NCBI RefSeq assembly: GCF_900143185.1
Contig: NZ_FSRQ01000001.1
Span: 620,001 to 684,000, forward strand
DNA from: Chryseobacterium scophthalmum
GTDB taxonomy: Bacteria > Bacteroidota > Bacteroidia > Flavobacteriales > Weeksellaceae
Length of the DNA stretch: 64,000 bases
Direction: 5' to 3'
Shown: piece after piece, positions 25,710 to 35,654 of the stretch
Layout of the letters: each line of letters starts with the position of its first letter
Position numbering within the stretch: position 1 is the stretch's first letter
Translations under genes and position numbers: made by a program
The notes under the pieces: generated by a model
What the model saw: only the letters and a program-made list of their open reading frames with translations
Told to the model about the DNA's origin: nothing
Database searches by the model: none

Positions 25710-26396
25710 CTAATAAAAATTGTTAATTTTTGTAAGATATTGCAATATGCTTTCGATTGTTTGACTTTTTGTCAGGTTTGTATTATCAATTAGGATGGCA
25801 TCTTCTGCCTGTCGCAATGGTGAGATCTCTCTTTCACTGTCAATACGGTCTCTTTCGATAAGATTTTCTTTCACATGAGCCTCATCAGCTTCGATTCCTA
25901 AAGATAAAAGTTCACTGAATCTGCGTTTTGTACGTTCGTCAATACTTGCGGTAAGAAAAAATTTAAAATCGGCATCGGGTAAAACTACGGTTCCGATATC
26001 TCGTCCGTCCATAATTACACCGCCATTTTTTGCAATTAATCTTTGTGCATCAAGCAAAAAATCTCTTACTTCTTTTTGTTTTGCAATTAAGCTCACATTT
26101 TCAGACACTTCATTGCTGCGGATTTCTTTGGAAATATTAATATGATTAAGCAAAAGAATCAATTCATCTTCTTCTTTTTTAAACTCAAGATCAATTAAAT
26201 GAAAAGATTTGAAAAGTAACGGTAAATTAATGGTACCGTCTTCATCCATACAATTTTGCAGAGCAAACCAGGTAATGCCCCGATATAAAGCACCGGTGTC
26301 TAAATGGACGATGCCCAATTTTTCGGCAATAATTTTTGAGATAGAACTTTTTCCGGTAGAAGAAAAGCCATCAATAGCAATCACTGGTTTTTTCAT
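25710..26396 (-). CDS. cmk: Cytidylate kinase
   Basis: It phosphorylates CMP and dCMP with ATP in pyrimidine nucleotide metabolism. The product is 228 aa, the normal size. The P-loop is AIDGFSSTGKSSISK (residues ~7-17), followed by LDTGALYRGITWFAL, the CMP-binding insert, GVIMDGRDIGTVVLPDADFK and the lid with DRIDSEREISPLRQAEDAIL, and the final DNTNLT. It lies downstream of porQ in the same direction, a pairing common in Bacteroidota. Confidence 0.95.
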   Translation of the reverse strand: MKKPVIAIDGFSSTGKSSISKIIAEKLGIVHLDTGALYRGITWFALQNCMDEDGTINLPLLFKSFHLIDLEFKKEEDELILLLNHINISKEIRSNEVSENVSLIAKQKEVRDFLLDAQRLIAKNGGVIMDGRDIGTVVLPDADFKFFLTASIDERTKRRFSELLSLGIEADEAHVKENLIERDRIDSEREISPLRQAEDAILIDNTNLTKSQTIESILQYLTKINNFY

Positions 26397-26477
26397 AAGA
26401 CAAATTTCAAGAAATTTTCTGAAAAAATCAAGTATGAATCAATGATAAAGTTGAATATTTAAAGTTTTACAATAAAC

Positions 26478-27470
26478 TTACTCTCCTCGATGACCGCTTA
26501 AGTCTACAGAAATCCCGATTTGATTGACATTAGAAGAATTATGATATCTCACATGAGCATAATCTAAACGGAATTTGGAAATTTTTAAACCAAAACCGGC
26601 AGATAATCCTGTAAAGTTTCTTTGATCAGCTACAGCAAGCTCATTTCCTCTTCTCACATTATATCCTAATCTGATGTTGAAACCTTTTTCAGGGAAAAGT
26701 TCGGCACCAAGAGAAAAATGATCGGCAAGCTTTCTTCCGAAACCAATTTCCTGTCCATTAACATCATAATCAGAAGAAATATCAAATTTCTGTAGATCGT
26801 GCGCCGTAATGGTAATCGCAAGAGGAATTGCTTTTAATATTTTGGTATATCCTAAATCGATTCTAAACGGAAGATTTTCTCTCTCGCCATTGAATGATTT
26901 AAACTGATAACCGAAATTTCTCAGCACTACAGAAGCTACTTCTTTGCTCTGTTTGTTGTGATAAGTCATTCCTAAAGTTCCCGATAAAGCAGAAGAAGTA
27001 TAGGTGTCGATTTTTGAAGTAATGAAATTTAATCCACCTCCGATCGTCCAGTCTTCTTCAAACTGATAAGCATATCCTGCTCCTACAGCAACATCTGAAG
27101 CTGAAAATTCTCCCATTTCAAAACCGCTTTCGTCGGTTCTGGGAATATTTCCGTAGCCCAAATATCTTGCATTTACGGTAACCATATGCCCGTTATCTAA
27201 ATCTTTAGCAAAGGCAATCGTTCCAAACTTTGAGTCTGCCAAATAAGTAGAAGCATTTATTGAAAGCTGTTTATCTGAATCTTTATTCAACAAAGCCGGA
27301 TTTGCAATGGCAAAAGAAACATCATAATCTCTAACCGTAATAGCATCGCCACCTAAAGCAGCCTGTCTTGCAGAGACGGGAATATTTAAGAAAGAGTAAA
27401 CGTTTGTTCCAGTTTGTGCAAATGAAACAATTCCCGAAAGAAATAGTGAAAAAATTAGAACTTTCTTCAA
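26478..27470 (-). CDS. porQ: Type IX secretion system protein PorQ
   Basis: PorQ is an outer-membrane beta-barrel of the FadL/OmpP1-like class that takes part in the T9SS attachment complex handling sorted cargo. The product is 330 aa. It has a Sec signal peptide (MKKVLIFSLFLSGIVSFAQ), the family N-terminal stretch VYSFLNIPVSARQAALGGDA, and repeated barrel strands (VGAGYAYQFEEDWTIGGGLN, FSLGAELFPEKGFNIRLGYN). It ends near VNQIGISVDL. Its presence fits the T9SS sorting domain of the cargo gene at the left edge. It is divergent from pyrH. Confidence 0.88.
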   Translation of the reverse strand: MKKVLIFSLFLSGIVSFAQTGTNVYSFLNIPVSARQAALGGDAITVRDYDVSFAIANPALLNKDSDKQLSINASTYLADSKFGTIAFAKDLDNGHMVTVNARYLGYGNIPRTDESGFEMGEFSASDVAVGAGYAYQFEEDWTIGGGLNFITSKIDTYTSSALSGTLGMTYHNKQSKEVASVVLRNFGYQFKSFNGERENLPFRIDLGYTKILKAIPLAITITAHDLQKFDISSDYDVNGQEIGFGRKLADHFSLGAELFPEKGFNIRLGYNVRRGNELAVADQRNFTGLSAGFGLKISKFRLDYAHVRYHNSSNVNQIGISVDLSGHRGE

Positions 27471-27575
27471 ATCAGTATTTAATTAATGCAAAAATAATCC
27501 TTTTTGCTACTTATCAAAATATTTCTTTCATTATTTCTGTATAATATTTTTCTTTTTTTCAATATTTTTAATGAT

Positions 27576-27584
27576 TATATTTGC
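27576..27584 (+). promoter_or_regulatory. -7 element of the pyrH promoter
   Basis: TATATTTGC is a full match to TAnnTTTGC, 53 bases before the start codon. The -33 region is T-rich without a clear TTTG. Confidence 0.45.
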
Positions 27585-27637
27585 AAAGTTAATTTTCAAA
27601 GAAATTAATTCTCAAAAAACTATTATTAAAATATACA

Positions 27638-28345
27638 ATGAAATATAAAAGAATCCTTCTCAAACTGAGTGGTGAGGCATTAATGGGGAACAGACAATAC
27701 GGTATTGATACCGAAAGACTGATGGAATATGCTCAGGAAATCAAGAAAGTGGTTGACAGAGGCTGCGAAATTGCGATTGTAATTGGAGGAGGAAACATTT
27801 TCCGTGGCGTAGCAGGAGCTGCAAAAGGAATGGATAGAGTACAGGGCGATTATATGGGAATGCTTGCAACCGTTATCAACGGAATGGCTTTACAAGGCGC
27901 TTTGGAAGATGCAGGAATTAAAACCAGACTACAATCTGCTATCGAAATGGATAAAGTGGCAGAACCTTTCATTAAAAGAAGAGCAGTAAGACACCTTGAA
28001 AAAGGTAGAGTAGTGATCTTCGGAGCCGGAACAGGAAACCCTTATTTTACAACAGATACTGCAGCAACATTAAGAGCTATCGAAATAGGAGCTGATGTTA
28101 TTCTTAAAGGAACAAGAGTGGATGGTATCTACGACAGCGATCCTGAGAAAAACGAAAATGCAGTAAAATATAATTCTTTAACTTTCGAAGAAGTTTTTGA
28201 AAAAGACCTTAAAGTAATGGATATGACTGCCTTTACATTAAGCCACGAAAATAAATTGCCAATTATTGTTTTTGATATGAACAAAGACGGTAATTTATTG
28301 AAAATTGTAGACGGAGAAAATGTAGGAACTTTAGTAAATCTTTAA
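27638..28345 (+). CDS. pyrH: UMP kinase
   Basis: It converts UMP to UDP; it is an amino-acid-kinase-fold enzyme, usually hexameric and allosterically controlled. The product is 235 aa, the normal length. Motifs: [14 protein letters not shown] at the N-terminus, [49 protein letters not shown], and [21 protein letters not shown]. It is followed after 110 bases by frr, the usual pyrH-frr pair. The gap 28346-28455 is low-complexity AT-rich sequence. Confidence 0.97.
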   Translation: MKYKRILLKLSGEALMGNRQYGIDTERLMEYAQEIKKVVDRGCEIAIVIGGGNIFRGVAGAAKGMDRVQGDYMGMLATVINGMALQGALEDAGIKTRLQSAIEMDKVAEPFIKRRAVRHLEKGRVVIFGAGTGNPYFTTDTAATLRAIEIGADVILKGTRVDGIYDSDPEKNENAVKYNSLTFEEVFEKDLKVMDMTAFTLSHENKLPIIVFDMNKDGNLLKIVDGENVGTLVNL

Positions 28346-28455
28346 AAAAAAGAGCAAAGTAAAAAGGTAAAAGTTTAAAGTACAAAACCCTTATTACTAA
28401 TTACTTATTATTGATTGCTCATACAATGTGTAACTATTCAAATTTTATATATATA

Positions 28456-29010
28456 ATGGAAGAATTAGATCTTATCATAGAATCTGTAAAACATGATATG
28501 GAAGCGGCTCTTAAGCACCTGGATCATGCATTTCAAAGAATCAGAGCGGGACGTGCGTCTACAAGCATGGTTCAGGATGTGATGGTAGAATATTACGGTG
28601 CGCCAACTCCTATTAATCAGGTTGCTAACGTTTCTGTGCCGGATGCAATGACCATCTCTATTCAACCGTGGGACAGAACCGCAATTGGTGCTATTGAAAA
28701 AGCTATTATTAATTCTAACTTAGGATTTGCACCTTCTAATAACGGAGAAAACATCATCCTTAACGTACCACCTTTAACTGAGGACAGAAGAAAAGAATTG
28801 GCTAAACAAGCTAAAGGTGAAACTGAAGATACTAAAATCGTTGTAAGAAACGCAAGACAAAACGGTATCAAAGAACTGAAGAAACTGGAAGGAGTTTCTG
28901 AAGATTTAGTAAAAAATGTGGAAGCTACAATCCAGGAACTTACAGACAAGCATGTAAAGCTTTGTGACGACCATTTGAAAACAAAAGAAGCTGAAATTAT
29001 GAAAGTATAA
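28456..29010 (+). CDS. frr: Ribosome recycling factor
   Basis: Together with EF-G it splits the post-termination ribosome. The product is 184 aa from ATG 28456 (MEELDLIIESVKHDME); the longer frame from 28411 would add 15 residues absent from the family. Signature parts: HLDHAFQRIRAGRASTSMV, VEYYGAPTPINQVANVS, ISIQPWDRTAIGAIEKAI, IILNVPPLTEDRRKEL and the helical C-terminus. A strong terminator follows. Confidence 0.96.
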   Translation: MEELDLIIESVKHDMEAALKHLDHAFQRIRAGRASTSMVQDVMVEYYGAPTPINQVANVSVPDAMTISIQPWDRTAIGAIEKAIINSNLGFAPSNNGENIILNVPPLTEDRRKELAKQAKGETEDTKIVVRNARQNGIKELKKLEGVSEDLVKNVEATIQELTDKHVKLCDDHLKTKEAEIMKV

Positions 29011-29030
29011 TTTTCAGGTTTTGAAAATAT

Positions 29031-29070
29031 AAAAAGAGAGGATTCGGTAATGAATCCTCTCTTTTGTTTT
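29031..29070. terminator. Strong bidirectional terminator after frr
   Basis: A perfect 14-bp stem, AAAAGAGAGGATTC (29032-29045) with GAATCCTCTCTTTT (29052-29065), over a 6-nt loop and with T or A tracts on both sides. It serves frr and the convergent lipoprotein gene. Confidence 0.9.
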
Positions 29071-29711
29071 TATAAAATACAATCTGTTTTTCCTTTTTTA
29101 TCTCTGTTTTTTATAACAGTTTCGAAAGTTTTTCTTAATTCTGTATCATTACAGTTTTTACTTTCTCCATCTGAAACATTTTCAGGTTTTAATTGGTTTT
29201 TGGTTCGCAGTGTATATTTTTTATCTCTGCAGGAAATTAATTGATCATTGATGTAATAAAATCTTTTTTCTTGTATATCATCTTTGGTTTCGGGCTTTTC
29301 TGGTGTTCCTCCATCAAAACTCCAACCGGTTTCTTCCTGAAAAATAAAAAATGGTTTTCCGTTTTTCAAATAATAATTTTCTACTGATGAAAAATGGCTG
29401 TCTCCATGAAAGTGTTTAATACTTTTGAGTTCTCCGTTTAAACTGTAATAAACCACGTTTCCGGAAACTTCATTACATTCATAATCAAAACTTGTAGAAT
29501 CGAGCTTTTTGGCGATTAACTGATTATTAAGTAAAGCATATTCAGTTTTTATTTCTTCAATGCTTTGCGGAGAATTATTTTTTGGTAAGCTGTCTTTTAC
29601 TGAAACATTTTGTAAACTGTCTGATAGAGAATTTGCATCAACCGGTTCTTTCTTTTTGTTTTCGCAGGAAAATAGAAAGATAAGACTTGGTAGCAGAATA
29701 AGTTTTTTCAT
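29070..29711 (-). CDS. Lipoprotein of unknown function
   Basis: The product is 213 aa. It starts MKKLILLPSLIFLFSCENKK, a lipoprotein signal with lipobox LFSC. A disordered Ser/Asn/Asp-rich stretch follows to residue ~50. The mature domain has beta-type segments (NVVYYSLNGELKSIKHFHGD, ENYYLKNGKPFFIFQEETG) reminiscent of MORN/toxin-wing-like antiparallel repeats found in many Bacteroidota lipoproteins. Three further cysteines occur. It is convergent with frr. Function unknown. Confidence 0.65.
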   Translation of the reverse strand: MKKLILLPSLIFLFSCENKKKEPVDANSLSDSLQNVSVKDSLPKNNSPQSIEEIKTEYALLNNQLIAKKLDSTSFDYECNEVSGNVVYYSLNGELKSIKHFHGDSHFSSVENYYLKNGKPFFIFQEETGWSFDGGTPEKPETKDDIQEKRFYYINDQLISCRDKKYTLRTKNQLKPENVSDGESKNCNDTELRKTFETVIKNRDKKGKTDCIL

Positions 29712-29805
29712 TAATTAATATTTGGTTTTTTGGAAGGAGCAAAAAATATGCAATTCTAAACTTAATTTAAATAAAAATGCAATTGAATTTCAGCTACATT
29801 TTTCA

Positions 29806-30666
29806 TCATTTGTTAGGTTCTGCAATAATCCGATATCCATAAAACTGGGAGGGGTTATAGGCAGAATACTCTTTCACTAAAGCAATTTTACTTTTAGGAG
29901 TAATCCATATATTTACAGGGATATCATTTTTTAAAGATTTTTTAAAATTCTGCACATAAATATCTTTTAAATTCGGAGTATTAGCTTCAGAATATTGTGG
30001 TATAGAATACATTTTTACAAAATAATTATACAGGAAATCTTTGTCCATAGTTTTTATTTGATCTGCAGTGTAACTATTCATATTGTCCCATGAATTTGAA
30101 ACGAAAATATATGGATTTCCGTTTTCAAAATCATTATAGAAAACCAATGAATTTTTCCCAAGTGCATTGTAATATCCTGTAGGAGTATTAACTGAAAAAT
30201 TATCCCAATTCGTTACAAGAAAATCTTTGGTGTCTGAAACTTTTAGGTTAATGTCGTCTTTATAAATTATTTTCCCGCTTTTATAGCCTAAAATACTTGC
30301 ATTGTAATTTCCAGGAAGATAGAAGTTGTGATTGAATTGAGTTGTTCCCACATTTCCATTATCCATTTTTTCAAAAAGTCTTTTTGTTTCTTTTATATCA
30401 GAAATTTTAAAAACTAAAGAATCCAGATGCTGATCAAGATCACCAAAATAACTTGACTGGTTCTTTTGTTCTAATTTAAATACAAAACTATCAAAGATAT
30501 TACCTGATGTTTTATTAACAGATAATTTGATTTCCATACTTGTTAAATCCGGATCATTAACGACTGGAGTTTCTGCAGGAATTAAATCTACAATTTGTTC
30601 ATCAGTTTCTGAGCACGAAATAAAGAAAAGTCCAATTAAGGAAATTTTTAAAATATTTTTAAGCAT
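29806..30666 (-). CDS. Lipoprotein of unknown function
   Basis: The product is 286 aa. The N-terminus MLKNILKISLIGLFFISCSE is a lipoprotein signal with lipobox FISC. A predicted Ig-like or PKD-like segment follows (DLTSMEIKLSVNKTSGNIFD, then FNHNFYLPGNYNASILGYKS). The C-terminal half has no motif I recognise. It is a single gene with AT-rich flanks. The function cannot be inferred beyond surface or periplasmic location. Confidence 0.65.
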   Translation of the reverse strand: MLKNILKISLIGLFFISCSETDEQIVDLIPAETPVVNDPDLTSMEIKLSVNKTSGNIFDSFVFKLEQKNQSSYFGDLDQHLDSLVFKISDIKETKRLFEKMDNGNVGTTQFNHNFYLPGNYNASILGYKSGKIIYKDDINLKVSDTKDFLVTNWDNFSVNTPTGYYNALGKNSLVFYNDFENGNPYIFVSNSWDNMNSYTADQIKTMDKDFLYNYFVKMYSIPQYSEANTPNLKDIYVQNFKKSLKNDIPVNIWITPKSKIALVKEYSAYNPSQFYGYRIIAEPNK

Positions 30667-30803
30667 TTAAATTTATTTTTAAAATTAAAAATCACTAGTT
30701 ATTGAATAAAAAATAATGCAAATATATTTATTAATGAATCACCTCACAACTTCAAGAATTATTTTTACCATAAAAATGACAATAATCAGGTAAGAAAAAA
30801 TAG

Positions 30804-30833
30804 CAAAAAAAAATCCGAAATTTCTTTCGGATT
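30804..30833 (-). terminator. Intrinsic terminator of the lptF-type gene
   Basis: AATCCGAAA (30812-30820), loop TTTC, TTTCGGATT (30825-30833). Reading leftward it is followed by nine T. It lies just past the permease stop at 30840. Confidence 0.85.
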
Positions 30834-30839
30834 AAATTA

Positions 30840-32294
30840 TTATTGATAACGTTTATGTTCTTTCTGCTTTACGAAGAGTTTCGTAAGAGGTTTAAAGAAG
30901 GCTTTGTATTTTTCCGAATCGAATAACTGAGAATCTGTTAAAGCTTTATAAGTCATTAAAATTCCAAAAGGAAATAATATCATATTCGGAAGCCAAGCTG
31001 CAAGATACGGACTCATTTTTCCAGACCAGGCAACGTTTTCAAAACCTACATTGATTACATAGAAAATGATGAATATTATAATCGCTATGATAACCGGAAC
31101 TCCCATTCCTCCTTTTCGGATAATAGATCCCAAACTCGCACCAATCATAAAGAAAATGATACATGTGAAAGAGTAAGTAAGAATTCTCTGCTGGTAAATA
31201 ACTACTTTGCTGAAATATTTAACACTCGGATCTAGTTCTTTGTCTTTAGAATCCAGATTGGTTTTCAGATTATCAAGTCTTGAATATGCATTCGTAAGAA
31301 GCTGCAGTTTCTTTTCTCCTTTTATAGAATCTAGTTTGTATTGTGATTTTACAGGAGCTTTGGTTTTATTTTTGTCCATATAAGTAATCACAGCATTGGT
31401 TTGAGAAATAATATCGTTACTGATATTATCTGCAGTTCTGGTGTTGTCTTTTTTTGTTTTATCAATCGTAGCCAAAAGTTCAGTATACGTCTGAAAACGG
31501 TAATCGTCTGTAATCTGTTCTTTTTCGATGGCTTTATCAATCAATTCACTGATGTCGAAGTGAATGGTTAAGCTATCAAATTTTGTTACCTGATCGGGCT
31601 GTTTTAATCTTACATTATCGGGTTTTCCGGCATAGCTGTCTTCAATTACACTTCCGTTATATAAAATAAGCTTCATGAATTTACGATTTTTTGCATTCGC
31701 AAATTTTCCCTTTTCAGCAACAATCGTTTGTTGGTTTTCGTAGTTGCCTGCTTTTTTATGAATAAAAATACCTTCTAAATCTCTTTCATCCTTACCAACA
31801 ATTTTATCAAATTTCACCATCATACCAGGAATCTGATCAATAAACTGTCCCGGAGTAAAATTCAATGCAGGTTTGGTTTGAGCAATATTAAAAAGCATAT
31901 TCTTCGCTTTCCTTTGGAAATCGGGGATAATATTATTGGAAAAAAAGTAGAGCATGACTGCCAAAACAGCAGTTACGCCCAAAAGCGGCATCATCACTCG
32001 CGTTAAAGAAATTCCAGCAGCTTTCATTGCCGCAAGTTCGTAACGTTCTCCCAGTTCACCGAAAGACATGATACTTGCCAATAAAACCGTCAGTGGTAAA
32101 ACCATACTTACAACACTTACTCCAAGATAGAAAAGGAGCTTCATGATCTGTAAAGTCGTTAAACCTTTACCCATAAACTGACCAAGCTGAATCCAGATAA
32201 TGTTTACAATAAATATAAAAAACAGTACACTGAATATAAATAAAAAGGGACCAAAAAAGGTCTTGATGATATATCGGTCTAAGATTTTAAACAT
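30840..32294 (-). CDS. LptF/LptG-family LPS export permease
   Basis: An inner-membrane subunit of the LptB2FG transporter that extracts lipopolysaccharide towards the outer membrane. The product is 484 aa, longer than the usual ~360 because of an extended periplasmic domain. Transmembrane segments are at the N-terminus (FLFIFSVLFFIFIVNIIW, LTTLQIMKLLFYLGVSVVSM) and C-terminus (MGVPVIIAIIIFIIFYVI, SPYLAAWLPNMILFPFGILM). The RYELAAMKAAGISLTRVMMP motif is typical of the family. It is the third gene after ftsK and lolA, with a hairpin in the lolA-lptF gap. Confidence 0.88.
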   Translation of the reverse strand: MFKILDRYIIKTFFGPFLFIFSVLFFIFIVNIIWIQLGQFMGKGLTTLQIMKLLFYLGVSVVSMVLPLTVLLASIMSFGELGERYELAAMKAAGISLTRVMMPLLGVTAVLAVMLYFFSNNIIPDFQRKAKNMLFNIAQTKPALNFTPGQFIDQIPGMMVKFDKIVGKDERDLEGIFIHKKAGNYENQQTIVAEKGKFANAKNRKFMKLILYNGSVIEDSYAGKPDNVRLKQPDQVTKFDSLTIHFDISELIDKAIEKEQITDDYRFQTYTELLATIDKTKKDNTRTADNISNDIISQTNAVITYMDKNKTKAPVKSQYKLDSIKGEKKLQLLTNAYSRLDNLKTNLDSKDKELDPSVKYFSKVVIYQQRILTYSFTCIIFFMIGASLGSIIRKGGMGVPVIIAIIIFIIFYVINVGFENVAWSGKMSPYLAAWLPNMILFPFGILMTYKALTDSQLFDSEKYKAFFKPLTKLFVKQKEHKRYQ

Positions 32295-32310
32295 TCGCCA
32301 AAATTAATGA

Positions 32311-32338
32311 AAAAGCCACAAAGTTTTCTTTGTGACTT
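32311..32338 (-). terminator. Terminator-like hairpin between lolA and lptF
   Basis: CACAAAG (32317-32323), loop TTTT, CTTTGTG (32328-32334), with a leftward T tract. It begins only ~17 bases upstream of the permease start, so it may partly reduce read-through. Confidence 0.6.
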
Positions 32339-32361
32339 TAAATTTTAATATTTATTTAGAA

Positions 32362-33009
32362 TTATAATTCTGTAACAAGATAATTTTTGAATTTTGCCTT
32401 GTCAAAAACAAACATATTCGGGTCTAATTGCTGGTTTTCTTTGTATTCTTTTATTGCAATTACAGAGATATCTTTATTGTTTCCGTGTTGCTCTAGTTTC
32501 AGCATTTGCTTTTTCGCAGAATCTACATAAAGATAAATATATTTTAATCCGTTTGCTTTTACCGGAGTTAATTTAATTAAATCTGCATTTACACCATCAA
32601 CTGTTTTTTTTCCACCGTATGCAACATTATAATCTTTTCTATACGATGTAAGATAATTGATAGGGGAGAACATGGTGCTGCTTGCGTTGGGTTTTGCAAC
32701 GGTAACTTCCATGTCTTCGGTATTGATGTTATAGATTTTGTTTCCATCGAAAATCTGCTCGGTTTCCATGATTTTCAACTTGTACTTATCACCTGCAGAA
32801 TAATAAATTCCCGGCTCTGTTTTAGAAACAGCTCCGTTCATTCCGCTTCCAAAAGCAAATTTGAAATATGAGTTTTTCTTAGAATTGTAGTTCGCTGTAA
32901 TATCGTCTAATATTTTTTTTGCTTTCGCATCAATTTTCTGTGCCTGCACAAAACCAATACTTCCTACTACTAATGTTCCTAAAACTATTTTTGATATTAT
33001 TTTTTTCAT
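32362..33009 (-). CDS. lolA: LolA-like outer-membrane lipoprotein carrier
   Basis: A periplasmic chaperone that ferries lipoproteins to the outer membrane. The product is 215 aa with a Sec signal peptide (MKKIISKIVLGTLVVGSIGFVQAQ). The mature part shows the LolA half-barrel pattern: KAKKILDDITANYNSKKNSY near the N-terminus, then GIYYSAGDKYKLKIMETEQI followed by FDGNKIYNINTEDMEVTVA, which is the conserved 'wrong charge/no lipid leak' region. It follows ftsK by 76 bases, the usual Bacteroidota order. Confidence 0.85.
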   Translation of the reverse strand: MKKIISKIVLGTLVVGSIGFVQAQKIDAKAKKILDDITANYNSKKNSYFKFAFGSGMNGAVSKTEPGIYYSAGDKYKLKIMETEQIFDGNKIYNINTEDMEVTVAKPNASSTMFSPINYLTSYRKDYNVAYGGKKTVDGVNADLIKLTPVKANGLKYIYLYVDSAKKQMLKLEQHGNNKDISVIAIKEYKENQQLDPNMFVFDKAKFKNYLVTEL

Positions 33010-33085
33010 TCTAAATTTTTCTAATTTTTCCTATTCTTTAGACTTTCATATCCTCTGAAAGTTAAAATCGTAGATTTTTTTAATT

Positions 33086-35641
33086 TTAATTTCGCAGATC
33101 TTCCAAAAACTGTTCCAAAGAATATAGATCACTGATGAGAACTTCTCTTGCTTTAGCTCCGTTAAATCCTCCAACAATACCGCTTGCTTCCAATTGATCC
33201 ATAATTCTTCCGGCTCTGTTATATCCTAATTTAAGCTGTCTTTGCAACATTGAAGTAGAACCTTGCTGAGTTGAAACAATAATTCTTGCAGCTTCTTCAA
33301 ACAAAGCATCTTTTTCATTAGGATCAAATGCACCGACTGTACTTGTTGCTTCTTCAGAAACAAATTCAGGAAGTAAGAAAGCTGAAGCATATCCTTTCTG
33401 TTCGCCAATAAATTCTGCCAGTTTTTCAACTTCCGGCGTGTCAACAAAAGCACACTGAAGTCTTAAGATTTCATTTCCGTTGAAATAAAGCATATCTCCT
33501 TTACCGATCAGCTGATCTGCACCTGTAGAATCTAAAATTGTTCTAGAATCTACACTCGAAATTACTCTGAATGCCGCTCTTGCCGGGAAGTTTGCTTTAA
33601 TCATACCAGTAATTACATTCACAGAAGGTCTTTGTGTAGCAACAATTAAGTGAATTCCCACTGCTCTTGCTAACTGCGCCAATCTTGCAATCGGAAGTTC
33701 CACTTCTTTTCCAGCCGTCATAATCAAATCTGCAAACTCATCAACTACCAAAACGATGTAAGGTAAATATCGATGTCCGTTTTCAGGATTTAATTTTCTT
33801 TCGGTGAATTTTTTATTGTATTCCTTTAAATTTTTACAGAAAGCATTTTTAAGCAAATCATAACGCTGATCCATCTCTACACAAAGAGAATTCAAAGTAT
33901 TAATTACTTTATTGGTGTCTGTGATAATCGCATCATCAGAATCCGGAAGTTTTGCCAGATAATGTCTTTCAATTTTTGAATATAAAGAAAGTTCCACTTT
34001 TTTAGGATCTACCATTACAAACTTCAATTCACTTGGGTGTTTTTTGTAAAGTAGAGAAGTAAGAATTGCATTAATACCTACAGATTTTCCTTGTCCTGTT
34101 GCTCCCGCCATCAAAAGGTGAGGCATTTTAGATAAATCTGCCATGAAAACTTCATTAGAAATTGTTTTCCCGAAAACTACCGGCAAATCCATATCTGTAT
34201 TCTGGAATTTCTGAGAAGCAATCACCGATCTCATAGAAACCATCGTAGGATTTTTTCTCGGCACTTCAATTCCAATTGTTCCTTTTCCAGGCATTGGTGC
34301 GATAATTCTGATTCCTAAAGCGGAAAGATTCAACGCAATATCATCCTGTAATTTTTTAATAGAAGCAACTCTGATTCCTGCTTCCGGTACAATTTCATAC
34401 AAAGTAACGGTTGGTCCAATTGTCGCTTTAATTTCAGCAATTCCGACATTAAAGTTTTTAAGAAGTCCAACAATTTTATTTTTATTTTCTTCTAACTCTT
34501 CTTTATTTATAGAAATTTCTTCATTTCCGTAATCTTTCAATAAATCGATTGGAGGCATTTGAAATTTAGCCAAATCTAATCTGTGATCATACAAACCATG
34601 TTTGTCAACCAAATCCTGAGATTGTTTTTCTGCATCATCTATAATATCAATTACCGGAGCAACTTCTACCTTAAATTTAATTTCATCTGCCTCAGAAGAC
34701 GAAGAAAAAGAAGTGGAAGGTGAAGAATTTGAAACCGGAGCATCAAAAGCATCTTCTGGTTTTATAGTAGGAATTGCAGGTGTTGTTATATTTAAATTTA
34801 ACGTAGGTGCAGTTTCTTTGTTATCTTCAAAAGAAGTTTGGTTAGGAGTTACAATAGTTTCAACTTCTGGAATGGGTTGAATTTCCTGAATAACCGGATT
34901 TTGTTTTGCAACTTCAGGAGTTTTTCTATTATCAGATAAATCTGTAACCGTAATATTTTGTACTTCTTCGTTTACTTCCTCTTCTTCCAGTTCCTGATCG
35001 GCATCAAAATTTTGATCAGAATTTGGCATCATCGATTTTACTTTTCCGATGGTATTTTCATTAATTATATCAAGTTTAGCTTTTATTGAACTTGGTCTAA
35101 GATTAAATTCAAGAATAAAATATAGGGCAATGCTTACAACTAAAACTACCCAAAGACCAACATTTCCAATAATTGCAGAAAGAGAATCCATGATTTGATA
35201 TCCATAAACTCCGCTTAAAACACCACCGTTACCGTTACCTCTTGTAATAGCTCCCAATAAAATGGGTAACCAGCAAATAAAGAAAAGTGAGTGACCAAAA
35301 GTCATCCAAGGTTTAAAGATTTTTTTCTTCAAAATCATTGTTCCGAAAACTACAAATAGAAATGCAACAATAAATGAAGCAATACCAATGCTTTCAAAAA
35401 TAAAAAGATTACCAAGCCAGTCTCCCAGCTTTCCGAATATGTTTGATGATTTTATCGATTTATCTAAAATTGTTCCGGCCTGGCTTTGATCCGCCTTCCA
35501 ATTCATTAAATAAGAGATAAAAGACAGCGTAAGTACTCCGGCGAAAACAATTGATGTAAGTCCGAAAAAAATACGTTGTTTTGATAAGATTCTGCCTGTT
35601 TCAGGCATTTCTGGTTGTTTTTTTTGTGATTTCTTTTCCAT
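33086..35641 (-). CDS. ftsK: DNA translocase FtsK
   Basis: A membrane-anchored ATPase that moves chromosome termini at division. The product is 851 aa from ATG 35641 (MEKKSQKKQPEMPETG); the longer frame to 35704 runs through the promoter and is rejected. The order is: four N-terminal membrane helices (to residue ~190), an acidic and Ser/Pro-rich linker (~200-360), the alpha/beta motor with Walker A GATGQGKSVGINAI and Walker B YIVLVVDEFADLIM, and the C-terminal winged-helix gamma domain (SMLQRQLKLGYNRAGRIMDQ) that reads polar DNA motifs. Identity is firm. Confidence 0.96.
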   Translation of the reverse strand: MEKKSQKKQPEMPETGRILSKQRIFFGLTSIVFAGVLTLSFISYLMNWKADQSQAGTILDKSIKSSNIFGKLGDWLGNLFIFESIGIASFIVAFLFVVFGTMILKKKIFKPWMTFGHSLFFICWLPILLGAITRGNGNGGVLSGVYGYQIMDSLSAIIGNVGLWVVLVVSIALYFILEFNLRPSSIKAKLDIINENTIGKVKSMMPNSDQNFDADQELEEEEVNEEVQNITVTDLSDNRKTPEVAKQNPVIQEIQPIPEVETIVTPNQTSFEDNKETAPTLNLNITTPAIPTIKPEDAFDAPVSNSSPSTSFSSSSEADEIKFKVEVAPVIDIIDDAEKQSQDLVDKHGLYDHRLDLAKFQMPPIDLLKDYGNEEISINKEELEENKNKIVGLLKNFNVGIAEIKATIGPTVTLYEIVPEAGIRVASIKKLQDDIALNLSALGIRIIAPMPGKGTIGIEVPRKNPTMVSMRSVIASQKFQNTDMDLPVVFGKTISNEVFMADLSKMPHLLMAGATGQGKSVGINAILTSLLYKKHPSELKFVMVDPKKVELSLYSKIERHYLAKLPDSDDAIITDTNKVINTLNSLCVEMDQRYDLLKNAFCKNLKEYNKKFTERKLNPENGHRYLPYIVLVVDEFADLIMTAGKEVELPIARLAQLARAVGIHLIVATQRPSVNVITGMIKANFPARAAFRVISSVDSRTILDSTGADQLIGKGDMLYFNGNEILRLQCAFVDTPEVEKLAEFIGEQKGYASAFLLPEFVSEEATSTVGAFDPNEKDALFEEAARIIVSTQQGSTSMLQRQLKLGYNRAGRIMDQLEASGIVGGFNGAKAREVLISDLYSLEQFLEDLRN

Positions 35642-35654
35642 AATGTCAGTCTGG

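Noticed and set aside
28411..28455. Extended start of frr
   Set aside because: It adds 15 residues not found in ribosome recycling factors; ATG 28456 gives the family length.
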